Assembly: GCA_035650275.1 (NCBI GenBank)
Contig: DASRHY010000227.1
Coordinates: 41,907-105,906 of the forward strand
Direction of reading: 5' to 3'
DNA: 64,000 bases
Source: DASRHY01 sp035650275
GTDB lineage: Bacteria; Actinomycetota; Actinomycetes; Propionibacteriales; Kribbellaceae
Shown piece after piece: positions 15,952-23,991 of this stretch (position 1 is the stretch's first letter; each line of letters begins with the position of its first letter). The notes beneath the pieces are model-generated. The model was not told the DNA's origin. It was given only the letters and a program-made list of their open reading frames with translations, and made no database searches. The position numbers and the translations under genes were made by a program.

Positions 15952-16938
15952 TCAGGGGATCAGGACTGCTTTGCCGACCGTTCCGCGGTTCATCAGCGCG
16001 GTGTGCGCCTCGGCAGCCTTCTCCAGCGGGAACCGGGTGACCAGCGGGACCCACGCGCCAGAGGCGACCCGGTCCAGCGCGAACGACTCCAGGCCGCGCA
16101 GGCCGCCGTCGTAGCGCTGGATCAGGTGCTGACCGGTCGCCCATTGCACGGTGAGGCTCTTGGCCAGCAGGTCCGCCGAGGAGATCTCGGTCATCGCGCC
16201 CGCGGACCAGCCGAACATCAGGAACCGCCCGCCCGTCCCGAGCAGCTCCAGCGCGGCCCGCCCGGTCTCGCCGCCGACGCCGTCCAGTACGACGGTCAGG
16301 TCGCGGCCGCCGAGCTGGTCGCGAACCCGGACCGGCCAGTCGCCTTCGCGGTAGTCGACCGCGACGTCCGCGCCGAGCGCCCGGACCTGCTCGACCTTCG
16401 CCGGGCCACCGGCGAGCCCGACCACGGTCGCGCCGAGCGCCTTCGCCTCCTGGACGAACAGACTGCCCAGGCCTCCCGCGGCGGCGGTGACCAGCAGGAC
16501 GTCCTGCGGTGACAGCTGCGCGGCTGACAGCACGATCGCCGCAGTCCGGCCGGTGCCGATCATCGCGACCGCACCGGCAGCGTCGACGCCGGACGGAATC
16601 TCGTGCACCTTCTCGGCCGCTGTCACCGCCAGCTCGGCGTACCCGCCCGGGACCATGCCGAGATGCGCGACCACCCGCCGGCCGACCCAGTCCGGGTCGA
16701 CGCCGTCGGCGACCGCGTCGACCGTGCCGGCCACCTCCCGGCCCGGGATCGTGGGGAGCTCGGGCGCCGGCATCGGGCCGCCGGAGTACTCGCCGGAGCG
16801 CAACATCGTGTCGACCAGGTGTACGCCGGCCGCCTCGACCCGGATCCGCAGCTCGCCGGCCGCCGGCTCGGGATCGGGGACGGTCTCGTAGCTCAGGTTC
16901 TCGGCCGGGCCGAACTCGTGCAGACGGATCGCGTACAT
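15952..16938 (-). CDS. Zinc-type alcohol dehydrogenase / quinone oxidoreductase (328 aa)
   Basis: The N-terminal GroES-like domain (MYAIRLHEFGPAENLSYETV) and a Rossmann domain with VTAAAGGLGSLFVQEAKALGA (AxGGxG NADPH motif, about 148-156) identify the MDR quinone-reductase branch. The structural-zinc cysteines of true alcohol dehydrogenases are missing, as expected for that branch. It should reduce quinones or other reactive carbonyls with NADPH. Start ATG 16938 is family-typical. The promoter just upstream has MerR-regulator architecture, so induction by redox-active compounds is plausible. Confidence 0.85.
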   Translation of the reverse strand: MYAIRLHEFGPAENLSYETVPDPEPAAGELRIRVEAAGVHLVDTMLRSGEYSGGPMPAPELPTIPGREVAGTVDAVADGVDPDWVGRRVVAHLGMVPGGYAELAVTAAEKVHEIPSGVDAAGAVAMIGTGRTAAIVLSAAQLSPQDVLLVTAAAGGLGSLFVQEAKALGATVVGLAGGPAKVEQVRALGADVAVDYREGDWPVRVRDQLGGRDLTVVLDGVGGETGRAALELLGTGGRFLMFGWSAGAMTEISSADLLAKSLTVQWATGQHLIQRYDGGLRGLESFALDRVASGAWVPLVTRFPLEKAAEAHTALMNRGTVGKAVLIP

Positions 16939-16971
16939 GCCGGTGATGCCTCCAGGGTGGGTGTGCCCCGA

Positions 16972-17004
16972 CCCTAGAAGCTCAAGCGAACTTGAGATCA
17001 AGCG
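16972..17004 (-). promoter_or_regulatory. MerR-type promoter with SoxR-like dyad
   Basis: Read on the minus strand, TTGATC and TAGGGT are separated by 19 bp, and the spacer holds CTCAAGTTCGCTTGAG (16981-16996). An over-long spacer with a centred dyad is the mark of promoters activated by MerR-family proteins. The dyad closely resembles the E. coli SoxR box (CCTCAAGTTAACTTGAGG, from memory). No MerR/SoxR gene is in the window. Confidence 0.6.
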
Positions 17005-17654
17005 CGACGGTAGCGCAGCAGCAGCCAGCTGTCGTGCTCGATGACGTGCGCCAGCTCGGCCTGCCACGGCGGGTCCAGCAGGTCGCCGTCGCTGATCCGC
17101 AGCCCGTGCCCGGCGACCATCATCGGCGACAGGGTCAGGCACAGGTCGTCCAGCCGTCCGGCCGCGGCGACCTGGGCCAGTACCCCCGGGCCGCCCTCGC
17201 ACAGCACCCGGCGGTAGCCGTTCGCGTGCAGGTCGTCGAGCACCGCGCCGACCGGCAGGTCGGTGTACACCAGGGTCGGCGCCTCGCCGCCCGCGCGCAG
17301 CTCGTCGTCGATCACGCCCGACCGGGTGAGTACGGCGATCGCCGGTGCCTGGCCGAGCCCCAGCCGCTCCCGCAGCGCGCGCTGCCACGGCTCGGGCCGC
17401 ACCGGCTTGTACCCCTCGGTCCGGGTGGTCTGCGCGCCGACCAGGATCACCTCGCACAGCGCCCGGTTCACCTGGAACACCAGGTGGTCCGCAGGCCCGT
17501 TGATCGTGCCGGACCGGCCGTCGGTGCCCTGCGCCGAACCGTCCAGCGTGCTGACGAAGTTCGCCCGCAGCCAGGGCCGGTCCGGCGGGTACGCGTACAG
17601 GTCGGCGATCCCGTCCTGGTCCAGCTCGGCAACCCGCGGATGGATGATGCGCAC
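16998..17654 (-). CDS. RibD C-terminal-domain reductase, DHFR fold (218 aa)
   Basis: WLRANFVSTLDGSAQGTDGRSG and CEVILVGAQTTRTEGYKP are the conserved front half of the RibD_C / dihydrofolate-reductase-like fold, and RVLCEGGPGVLAQVAAAGRLDDLCLTL (about 155-185) is the NADPH-binding end. Homologues reduce a pyrimidine riboflavin intermediate or unrelated substrates. With no deaminase domain and no rib genes nearby, its substrate is uncertain. GTG 17654 gives MRIIHPRVAELD. The gene diverges from zapE with only 23 bp between starts. Confidence 0.85.
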   Translation of the reverse strand: MRIIHPRVAELDQDGIADLYAYPPDRPWLRANFVSTLDGSAQGTDGRSGTINGPADHLVFQVNRALCEVILVGAQTTRTEGYKPVRPEPWQRALRERLGLGQAPAIAVLTRSGVIDDELRAGGEAPTLVYTDLPVGAVLDDLHANGYRRVLCEGGPGVLAQVAAAGRLDDLCLTLSPMMVAGHGLRISDGDLLDPPWQAELAHVIEHDSWLLLRYRRA

Positions 17655-17677
17655 GCACCGATCGTAGGCTGTCGGCC

Positions 17678-18775
17678 ATGCCGATCCGCCTCACCGAGCG
17701 TCGCCCGGAGGTCGGTGCGGACCGGCTGCTGTCGGAGTGCGTACCGCCGCCGCGGTTCGCGCCCGTGCGGTTCGGGACGTTCCGGCCGGACCCGGCCGAG
17801 CCCAGCCAGGCCGCGGCGCTGGCGGCGTTGCGGGACCTGGCCGGCGAGCTCGCCGGGCCGCGCCGGAAGAGGTCCTGGTGGCGCCGCGACAGCGGCCCGG
17901 ACGGCCCGGCCGGGATCTACCTGGACGGCGGCTTCGGGGTCGGCAAGACCCACCTGCTCGCATCGCTGTGGCACGAGTCGTCCGGCCCGAAGATGTACTG
18001 CACGTTCGTCGAGCTGACCAACCTGGTCGGTGCGCTCGGACTGCGCCGGGCGGTCGAGGAGCTGGCGTCGTACCGGCTGGTCTGCGTGGACGAGTTCGAG
18101 CTCGACGACCCGGGCGACACGGTGCTGATCGCGCGGCTGCTCGGCCAGCTGGTCGAGGCCGGGGTCCGGCTCGCCGCGACCTCGAACACCTTGCCGGACA
18201 AGCTCGGCGAGGGCCGGTTCCAGGCGAGCGACTTCCTGCGCGAGATCCAGGGTCTGGCCAGGCACTTCGACGTACGCCGGATCGACGGCGAGGACTACCG
18301 GCACCGTGGCCTGCCGGTCGCTCCGGAACCGCTGGCCGATGCCGAGGTCGAGCGCATCGCCGGTACGGCGGACGGCGCCAGCTGCGACCACTTCGTCGAT
18401 CTGCACCGGCACCTGGCAGAGCTGCACCCGAGCCGCTACGGCGCATTGCTGGACGGCGTCCGGACCGTCGGCATCGTCGACGTCCGCGAGCTCACCGACG
18501 AGAATGTCGCGCTGCGCATCGTCGTACTCGCGGACCGGATGTACGACCGGGACATCCCGCTGCTGGCCAGCGGCGTACCGCTGGACCGGATGTTCAGCGC
18601 GGCGATGCTGAAGGGTGGCTATCGCAAGAAGTATCTGCGCGCGTTGTCGCGGCTGATCGCGCTCGCGAACGCCGCGATGCGGCAAGATGGCCCGCATGGC
18701 GCCCAAGAAGCAGGCCCCCAAGAAGCAGAACAAGAAGACCGCGGCAGCCAAGAAGGCGAGGAAGAAGGCCGCTGA
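17678..18775 (+). CDS. zapE: ZapE / AFG1-like ATPase (365 aa)
   Basis: The P-loop GGFGVGKTHLL (about residues 87-97) and Walker B VCVDEFELDDPGDTVL (about 127-142) followed by a sensor region (AATSNTLPDKLGEGRF) match the AFG1/ZapE family. ZapE is an ATPase that influences FtsZ-ring dynamics in proteobacteria and is linked to mitochondrial-type protein turnover in eukaryotes. The actinobacterial role is unknown. The body ends near residue 335. The last 30 residues are low-complexity Gln/Glu/Gly-rich and exist only because the frame continues through the start of the PPK2 gene (89-bp overlap). Confidence 0.85.
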   Translation: MPIRLTERRPEVGADRLLSECVPPPRFAPVRFGTFRPDPAEPSQAAALAALRDLAGELAGPRRKRSWWRRDSGPDGPAGIYLDGGFGVGKTHLLASLWHESSGPKMYCTFVELTNLVGALGLRRAVEELASYRLVCVDEFELDDPGDTVLIARLLGQLVEAGVRLAATSNTLPDKLGEGRFQASDFLREIQGLARHFDVRRIDGEDYRHRGLPVAPEPLADAEVERIAGTADGASCDHFVDLHRHLAELHPSRYGALLDGVRTVGIVDVRELTDENVALRIVVLADRMYDRDIPLLASGVPLDRMFSAAMLKGGYRKKYLRALSRLIALANAAMRQDGPHGAQEAGPQEAEQEDRGSQEGEEEGR

Positions 18776-19778
18776 CGTCGACGCCGCGGTGTCGGGTACG
18801 ACGCCCGCCGTGGCGACCAAGCGCACCCCCAAGAGCACGGCCGCCAGGACCACCGCCAAGACCATCGCCAGGACCACCGTCAGGACCACCGCCGCGAAAC
18901 GTTCGGCCCGGAAGGCTGCCGCGAAGGCGGCCTCGGTGCCGACCGGTCCGGTGCTGGACGCGCTCCGGGTCCCGGCCGGGCCGGTTGACCTGAGTGCGTT
19001 CGACACGCGTGCGACCCCGGGCTTCTCCGGCGGGAAAAAGGAGGGCAAGGAGGCGCTGGCGGCGCTCGGCCCGGAGCTGTCGGACTGGCAGGAGCGGCTG
19101 TACGCCGAGGGTCGCAAGGGTGGTACCCGGAGTGTGCTGCTGGTGCTGCAGGGCATGGACACCTCCGGCAAGGGCGGCGTTATCCGGCACGGCGCGGGCC
19201 TGATGGACCCGCAGGGCCTGAGGATCGTGTCCTTCAAGGCGCCGACGCCCGCCGAGCGGCGGCGCGGGTTCCTGTGGCGGATCCGCCAGGCCGTGCCCGG
19301 TCCCGGGTATATCGGCATCTTCGACCGGTCGCACTACGAGGACGTCCTGATCGCAAGGGTCCGCAAGCTGGTGACCGAGGCGGTCTGGACCCGCCGCTAC
19401 GGCCGGATCAACGACTTCGAGGCCGAGCTGGCGGCGAACGACGTGACGGTCGTGAAGTGCTTCCTGCACATTTCGTACGAGGAGCAACGTGATCGGCTGC
19501 TGGCCCGGCTCGACGACTCGACCAAGCACTGGAAGTACAACCCGGCCGACGTCGACGAGCGGCAGCTGTGGCCGGCGTACACGGAGGCGTACGAGGCGGC
19601 GATCGAGCGCTGCAACACCGACGTGGCGCCCTGGTACGTGATCCCCAGTGATCGCAAGTGGTACCGGAACTGGGCCGTCACCACGATGCTGCTGGAGACT
19701 ATGAAGGGCCTCGACCCGCAGTGGCCGCGGGCCGACTTCGACGTGGACCTGGAGCGCAAGCGCCTCCTGGCCTCGTGA
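18687..19778 (+). CDS. ppk2: Polyphosphate kinase 2 with a histone-like N-terminal tail (363 aa)
   Basis: The catalytic domain (about 95-363) has Walker A LQGMDTSGKGG, the lid FDRSHYEDV and the Arg/Lys-rich GLRIVSFKAPT region, the PPK2 set. These enzymes move phosphate between polyphosphate and nucleotides. The first 80 residues are almost entirely Lys, Ala, Arg and Thr (MAPKKQAPKKQNKKTAAAKK and repeats of ARTTAKTI type), like histone H1 tails. That tail is unusual for PPK2 and could bind DNA, RNA or polyphosphate itself. Start is ATG 18687 or 18696. The 5' end overlaps zapE by 89 bp in another frame. Confidence 0.85.
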   Translation: MARMAPKKQAPKKQNKKTAAAKKARKKAADVDAAVSGTTPAVATKRTPKSTAARTTAKTIARTTVRTTAAKRSARKAAAKAASVPTGPVLDALRVPAGPVDLSAFDTRATPGFSGGKKEGKEALAALGPELSDWQERLYAEGRKGGTRSVLLVLQGMDTSGKGGVIRHGAGLMDPQGLRIVSFKAPTPAERRRGFLWRIRQAVPGPGYIGIFDRSHYEDVLIARVRKLVTEAVWTRRYGRINDFEAELAANDVTVVKCFLHISYEEQRDRLLARLDDSTKHWKYNPADVDERQLWPAYTEAYEAAIERCNTDVAPWYVIPSDRKWYRNWAVTTMLLETMKGLDPQWPRADFDVDLERKRLLAS

Positions 19779-19791
19779 ATCAGGCCGCGGG

Positions 19792-21807
19792 TCAGGTTCC
19801 TGGCTTCTGGTGCAGGTAGTCCTCGGCCCGCATCGAGGTCGGCGGCATGATGTCCTCCGGCAGCAGCTCACGCAGCTCCCGCTCGGTGAGCGTGTCCGGG
19901 TCGCGTTCCGACAATCGGCTCGCCTGGTTGGAGATGGCTTCCTCGAGCACGTTCCGGATGAACCGGCCGTTTCCGAACGTGTGGCCGCGAGGTGCCGGCG
20001 GGATCACCTTGCGGACGGCGTCCAGGACTCCGTCGGAGAGAATCATGCCCGCCTGCCGAGCCTGCAGCCTGAGGATCGCCACCAGCTGATCGTCGTTGTA
20101 CTCGCTGAACGCCAGCATCTTCGGGAACCGCGATGCCAGCCCGGTGTTGGACTCCATGAACCGTTGCATCTCGCGGTGATACCCGGCGACGATCACGACG
20201 CAGTCGTCGCGATGGTCTTCCATCATCTTGAGCAGCGTGGCGACGGCCTCGTAGCCGAAGTCACCCGGGCTGTTCGGGGGCACCAGGGCGTACGCCTCGT
20301 CCACGAAGAGCACCCCGCCCAGGGCCTCGCGGAACTTTGCCGCGGTCATCGGTGCGGTGGAGCCGACGCCGGCACCCACCAGGTCGGACCGGTCGACCTC
20401 GACCACGTGACCCTTCTCGAGCACGCCCAGCTGCTTGTAGATCCTGCTGAGCAGCCGGGCGATAGTGGTCTTCGCGGTGCCGGGCTTGCCGACGAACACC
20501 ATGTGCCGGGCGCGCTCATGCGCCGGTAGGCCGAGCTCCTGGCGGCGCAGGTTCGTCCTGGTCTCTGCGACGATGCGGCGAACCGCCTCTTTGACCGACT
20601 CCAGCCCGATCAGCGTGTCCAGCTCGGCGATCGGGTCGTCGAAGTTCATCGGCACCGGGGTAAGAGGCTGGTCCGGCGTCTTGACCTCGGCCTTCTCGCC
20701 CGCTGCGGCGGAAGTCACCGCGACGAGGGTCTGGGGTAGGGATGGCGGTGCGGCAAAGTCGTCGGTCACCCGCGAACGCCGAGTCTCGAGCAACCGGAAG
20801 AACGCGCCCAGATCCGGAACCTCCGGATCCGGCCACGGCTGGTGTGCGAGGACTCCAGCGAGCTGAACGGAGACCTGGGTGGCCGCGGCCGCCCAGGCGC
20901 GCGCGGCCACCTCCTTGTCCTGGCGCACCGCGCGCGACAGCCAGGTGGTGTTCCCGGCCAGCCAGGCGTTGGTGTCGAAGCCGTCCTTGGCCTCTTCGAG
21001 GGCCTTCTCGACGTCGCGGGCGGCGTCGCTCAGCTGCTCGGTAGCGCCGGCAGGGACGTCGGCCAGCCCGGTCGCCAGGATCAGCCGGGCGAGCATCTGG
21101 GCGAAGTCACCGTCACCGCCGTCCAGGCCGTCCACGCCGAACAGCTCGGCGTGGACGTTGCGCAGGTCGGTCAGCGACTGCCCGAGGGCGGGTCCGGCAC
21201 CCGCCAGCTCCGGCAGAACCGCGCTCTCGTGGTCGCGGAGCAGGCCGTCCCGCCAGACGGGGACGATCTCCTGGTAGGGAGCTGCGACGTGCAGCCGGGT
21301 GAGCTCTCTGTCGGCGAGGACACGGTCGAAGACGGCCGACAGGGCCCGGGCGCGTGCTGCCAGCGGAGGCACGTCCACGAACAGGTTCGCCACGTCGCGG
21401 GACAGCTGCAAGGCCTGCCGCCTGCCCGGCTCGGGGAAGTTCCGCGCGCCGGCGACCATCTTCAGCGGCCAGTCGAAGGGCGCTGTCGTGACCACATGCC
21501 CGGCACCGCCCAGCCGGACTGATGGCCGGTGGAAGTCGCGGGTCAGCTCGGCGGAGATGTCGGCGAAGTCGCCGTGCAGCACGGGGATCCAGCCGGCCAG
21601 CAGTGGCGCAACCTGATAGGTGTACCAGACCGCTGCCGGGGTGCCGCGGACGAAGTCGGCGAAGGCACCGGGTCGCAGTGTGTCCGGCTCCTCGGCCCAC
21701 GCACGCAACCGACTGCGAACGCCGGCCAGCCACTCATCCGGTACCTCCCACGCCTGCTCGGCACCAAGGACGTCGAGAGTGCGCAGTCTGCGGGTAACGT
21801 CTGCCAC
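19792..21807 (-). CDS. AAA+ ATPase of the CbbX/SpoVK/EccA class (671 aa)
   Basis: The C-terminal half (about 385-670) is a classic CbbX-type module: ELDTLIGLESVKEAVRRI, Walker A GKPGTAKTT (about 432), Walker B GGVLFVDEAYAL (about 485), sensor-1 VIVAGY and the arginine-finger segment GLASRFP. The N-terminal 370 residues are helical and unlike a known domain. EccA proteins of type VII secretion have helical N-domains too, but no esx genes are here. GTG 21807 has GAAGGGA upstream, and TAGGCT at about 21851-21856 (minus strand) looks like its own -10 box. It lies downstream of the toxin/ClpN gene on the same strand. Confidence 0.8.
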   Translation of the reverse strand: MADVTRRLRTLDVLGAEQAWEVPDEWLAGVRSRLRAWAEEPDTLRPGAFADFVRGTPAAVWYTYQVAPLLAGWIPVLHGDFADISAELTRDFHRPSVRLGGAGHVVTTAPFDWPLKMVAGARNFPEPGRRQALQLSRDVANLFVDVPPLAARARALSAVFDRVLADRELTRLHVAAPYQEIVPVWRDGLLRDHESAVLPELAGAGPALGQSLTDLRNVHAELFGVDGLDGGDGDFAQMLARLILATGLADVPAGATEQLSDAARDVEKALEEAKDGFDTNAWLAGNTTWLSRAVRQDKEVAARAWAAAATQVSVQLAGVLAHQPWPDPEVPDLGAFFRLLETRRSRVTDDFAAPPSLPQTLVAVTSAAAGEKAEVKTPDQPLTPVPMNFDDPIAELDTLIGLESVKEAVRRIVAETRTNLRRQELGLPAHERARHMVFVGKPGTAKTTIARLLSRIYKQLGVLEKGHVVEVDRSDLVGAGVGSTAPMTAAKFREALGGVLFVDEAYALVPPNSPGDFGYEAVATLLKMMEDHRDDCVVIVAGYHREMQRFMESNTGLASRFPKMLAFSEYNDDQLVAILRLQARQAGMILSDGVLDAVRKVIPPAPRGHTFGNGRFIRNVLEEAISNQASRLSERDPDTLTERELRELLPEDIMPPTSMRAEDYLHQKPGT

Positions 21808-21920
21808 CTGGATCCCTTCCGCCCCATTGGGCGCCTGGCCACCTCAGCGCAGCCTAGTGTGCGAGCGGACCATCGCCGGGCGCCACGGCCGATGCCGCCG
21901 GCGAACCGTGCGGCGCCGGG

Positions 21921-22931
21921 TCAGGATGCGTCGGCGTCGAGGCCGTGGTCGTGGAGCAGTCTGCGCAGCCGAGCGACCTCGCGGTGCAGCCGGTCGTTCT
22001 CGTCGAGCACCGCGCCGATCTCCGCCATCAGGTGGCTGCGGCGCCCGTCGTCGTGGGACGGGCCTGCGACGGCATCGTGCGCTCCCGACCCGAGCTGGCG
22101 GATCACCTCCGCGCGGACCTCGCCGAGACTGGCGCCGAGCCTCACCAGCACCTGCGCGGCGACACCATGGCCCTCACGGATCAGGCCGAGCAGCAGGTGC
22201 TCGGTGCCGATGTAGCTGTGCCCGAGCTGCAGGGCCTCGCGCAGGGCCAGCTCGAGCGCCTTCTTCGCCCGCGGCGTGAACGGGATGTGCCCGGCGGGTG
22301 AGCCCTGGCCGCTGCCGGCGGTCTGCTCGACCTGCGCCCGGACAGCCGACAGGGAGATACCGAGCTGTTCCAGGACGCGCGTGGCCAGTCCGCCGCCTTC
22401 GTGGACCAGGCCGAGCAGGACGTGCTCGGTGCCGATGTGGTCGTGGCGGAGAGCGACCGCCTCCTGCTGGGCCAGCGATACCGCCTCCCGGGCCTGGTCG
22501 GTGAATCGTTCGAACATGGGCGTGTCCTCCCCACGTCGGCGGTCGCGTCGCGACCCGCGCAATCGCATCATCCTGGTCCTCAGCTCGTCGGCGAGTACGG
22601 CGACCGGCAGCCCGTCGGCCACGACCTTGTCGAGCAGGCTGTCGGTCTCATCGACCGGCTCCAGTCGCAGGTCGCAGCCGTTCAGCGCGAGCAGCTGCAA
22701 CGTGCACGCCACCGCGATGGTCCGGTTCAGGGCGGGGAACGGCCGGCGCCGGACCAGCCCGCTCAGCAGTGCCGCCGCGGCCAGCGCCGGGTCGTCGTAC
22801 GCCGCGTCCCGGACCTCGGCCAGCGTCTGCTCGACCGCATCCAGGTCGGTCTGCTGCACGACGCTCGCGCTGTCCCGACGCAGCACGTGGGCCGCGACCG
22901 CGAGGACGTCGTGCAGGCCGAGCAGCTTCAC
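21921..22931 (-). CDS. Doc/Fic-like domain fused in frame to a ClpC-type N-domain (336 aa)
   Basis: Residues 1-125 resemble Doc-family toxins, but the Fic motif H-x-F-x-[DN]-[GA]-N-[KG]-R is degenerate here: Arg63, Phe65, Ala67, Leu68, Asn69, Arg70, Thr71, so the catalytic His is gone. Residues 139-290 are two Clp_N repeats beginning MFERFTDQAREAVSLAQQEA, like ClpC but without AAA domains. The tail is helical. GTG 22931 overlaps the antitoxin stop (GTGA). An internal ATG at 22517 with GGGGAGG 8 nt upstream could also make the ClpN part alone (197 aa). Stand-alone ClpC N-domains such as mycobacterial ClpC2 bind ClpC ligands. No stop separates the two halves. Confidence 0.75.
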   Translation of the reverse strand: MKLLGLHDVLAVAAHVLRRDSASVVQQTDLDAVEQTLAEVRDAAYDDPALAAAALLSGLVRRRPFPALNRTIAVACTLQLLALNGCDLRLEPVDETDSLLDKVVADGLPVAVLADELRTRMMRLRGSRRDRRRGEDTPMFERFTDQAREAVSLAQQEAVALRHDHIGTEHVLLGLVHEGGGLATRVLEQLGISLSAVRAQVEQTAGSGQGSPAGHIPFTPRAKKALELALREALQLGHSYIGTEHLLLGLIREGHGVAAQVLVRLGASLGEVRAEVIRQLGSGAHDAVAGPSHDDGRRSHLMAEIGAVLDENDRLHREVARLRRLLHDHGLDADAS

Positions 22932-23161
22932 CGGTGGTCGTCCTCCCGCAACCGGCGCAGGGTCTGCTCGTGCCGGTCCAGGCTCTGCTTCAGCAGCCGG
23001 GCGAAGTGCGTGTCCGAGCGTCGCTGCTCGACCAGTGCCGCGATCGCCTCCCGCGCCACGTCCGACACCGATCGGCCTTCCACCTCGGCGACGGTCTGCA
23101 GCCGCTCGGCCAGTTCCGGGTCGAGCCTCAGCAGCATGTTCTTCGTCTCGGACTTCCCCAT
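22928..23161 (-). CDS. Ribbon-helix-helix antitoxin-type regulator (77 aa)
   Basis: KNMLLRLDPELAERLQTVAEVEGRSVSDVAREAIAALVEQRR is a ribbon-helix-helix domain: a short strand (MLLRLD) followed by two helices, as in CopG/MetJ-type antitoxins. The charged tail (residues 50-77) would bind and neutralise the partner toxin. It sits immediately before the Doc-like gene and overlaps it by 4 nt, the standard antitoxin-first order. ATG 23161 directly abuts a palindromic operator and has no Shine-Dalgarno sequence, so the mRNA may be leaderless. Confidence 0.8.
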   Translation of the reverse strand: MGKSETKNMLLRLDPELAERLQTVAEVEGRSVSDVAREAIAALVEQRRSDTHFARLLKQSLDRHEQTLRRLREDDHR

Positions 23162-23185
23162 AGATATCGTGATATCACGCTATCT
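23162..23185. promoter_or_regulatory. 24-bp near-perfect palindrome, antitoxin operator
   Basis: The sequence is self-complementary except for one base pair (T at 23167 against C at 23180). Its centre is CGTGATATCACG. It touches the antitoxin start codon and is A+T-rich relative to its surroundings, as expected for an autoregulatory ribbon-helix-helix site covering a promoter. Confidence 0.7.
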
Positions 23186-23208
23186 CCGCAGGAGCAAGGG
23201 GATGCTGG

Positions 23209-23991
23209 TCAGGCTGAGTGCACCAGCCTCGGACGCGGCGCGGGGTCGGCCAGCGCCAGCAGGTCGAGGCCGGCCACGCTGTAGCGCAGCAGCACGAGCC
23301 GGACGATCTCCGCGCTGACGCCGAGCGGGCGGGACACCGCGACGGCCCCGGCACGCCGGGCGGTCTGCGCGGCCCGGTCCGGCAGCACTCCGGGGGCCAG
23401 GAAGAACGACCCGACCGCGACGTGCCGCCGGCCCTCCATCCGCCACTGCAGCACCGCCTCGGCCGGCGCCGGTGTTGCTGCCGCGGTGAACGCGGCCGTC
23501 ACCGGCAACTTGTGCCGCTGACCCCACAGTCGCGCCAGCCGGGCCACCGCGGCGTTGGCCTGGTTGTCGCTGGAGCCGGCCACCGCGAGCACGAGCGCGT
23601 CCAGCTCCCGGACCCGGCCACCGGTGAGCGCCTCCCGCATCCGGCGATCCAGCACGTCCAGCAGCGTCTCGTCGTACCCGAGCACGTCGGACGCGATCAC
23701 CCGCAGCTTCGGGTACCGGGCCCGGGCTCCGTCGATCACCGCGGGTACGTCGACCCGGGCGTGGAACGCGCCGGACAGCAGCAGCGGGACGACCACGGCC
23801 TCCTCGATGCCGTCGGCGACGAGCTTGTCGAAGACCTGGTACGGCGTCGGCGGGCAGTGGTCGAGGAAGGAGGTCTCGATCCGCAGGTCGTCCCGGCGCT
23901 CGCGCAGGCACTCCGCGAGGGCGTGAACGGTCGCGGCCGAGCGCGGGTCGCGGCTGCCGTGGGCGAGGATGACGAGTGCTGGAGCAGTCAC
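23209..23991 (-). CDS. Sirohydrochlorin chelatase family, CbiX/SirB-like (260 aa)
   Basis: ALVILAHGSRDPRS (metal-ligand His in AHGS) and VVVPLLLSGAFHARVDVP (second His) mark the first half. The repeat SSDNQANAAVARLARL and VAVGSFFLAPGVLPDRA forms the second half, so this is the long two-domain type. It would insert iron into sirohydrochlorin to make siroheme, the cofactor of the sulfite reductase at the head of this operon. GTG 23991 overlaps the cysN stop as GTGA. It is the last gene of the sulfur operon and ends 48 bp before the antitoxin gene. Confidence 0.85.
   Translation of the reverse strand: MTAPALVILAHGSRDPRSAATVHALAECLRERRDDLRIETSFLDHCPPTPYQVFDKLVADGIEEAVVVPLLLSGAFHARVDVPAVIDGARARYPKLRVIASDVLGYDETLLDVLDRRMREALTGGRVRELDALVLAVAGSSDNQANAAVARLARLWGQRHKLPVTAAFTAAATPAPAEAVLQWRMEGRRHVAVGSFFLAPGVLPDRAAQTARRAGAVAVSRPLGVSAEIVRLVLLRYSVAGLDLLALADPAPRPRLVHSA

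Noticed and set aside
17655..17694. Fusion of oxidoreductase and RibD frames on the minus strand
   Set aside because: The long minus-strand frame that reaches 17694 passes the oxidoreductase ATG 16938 and is not supported by family length. The RibD gene uses a different frame.
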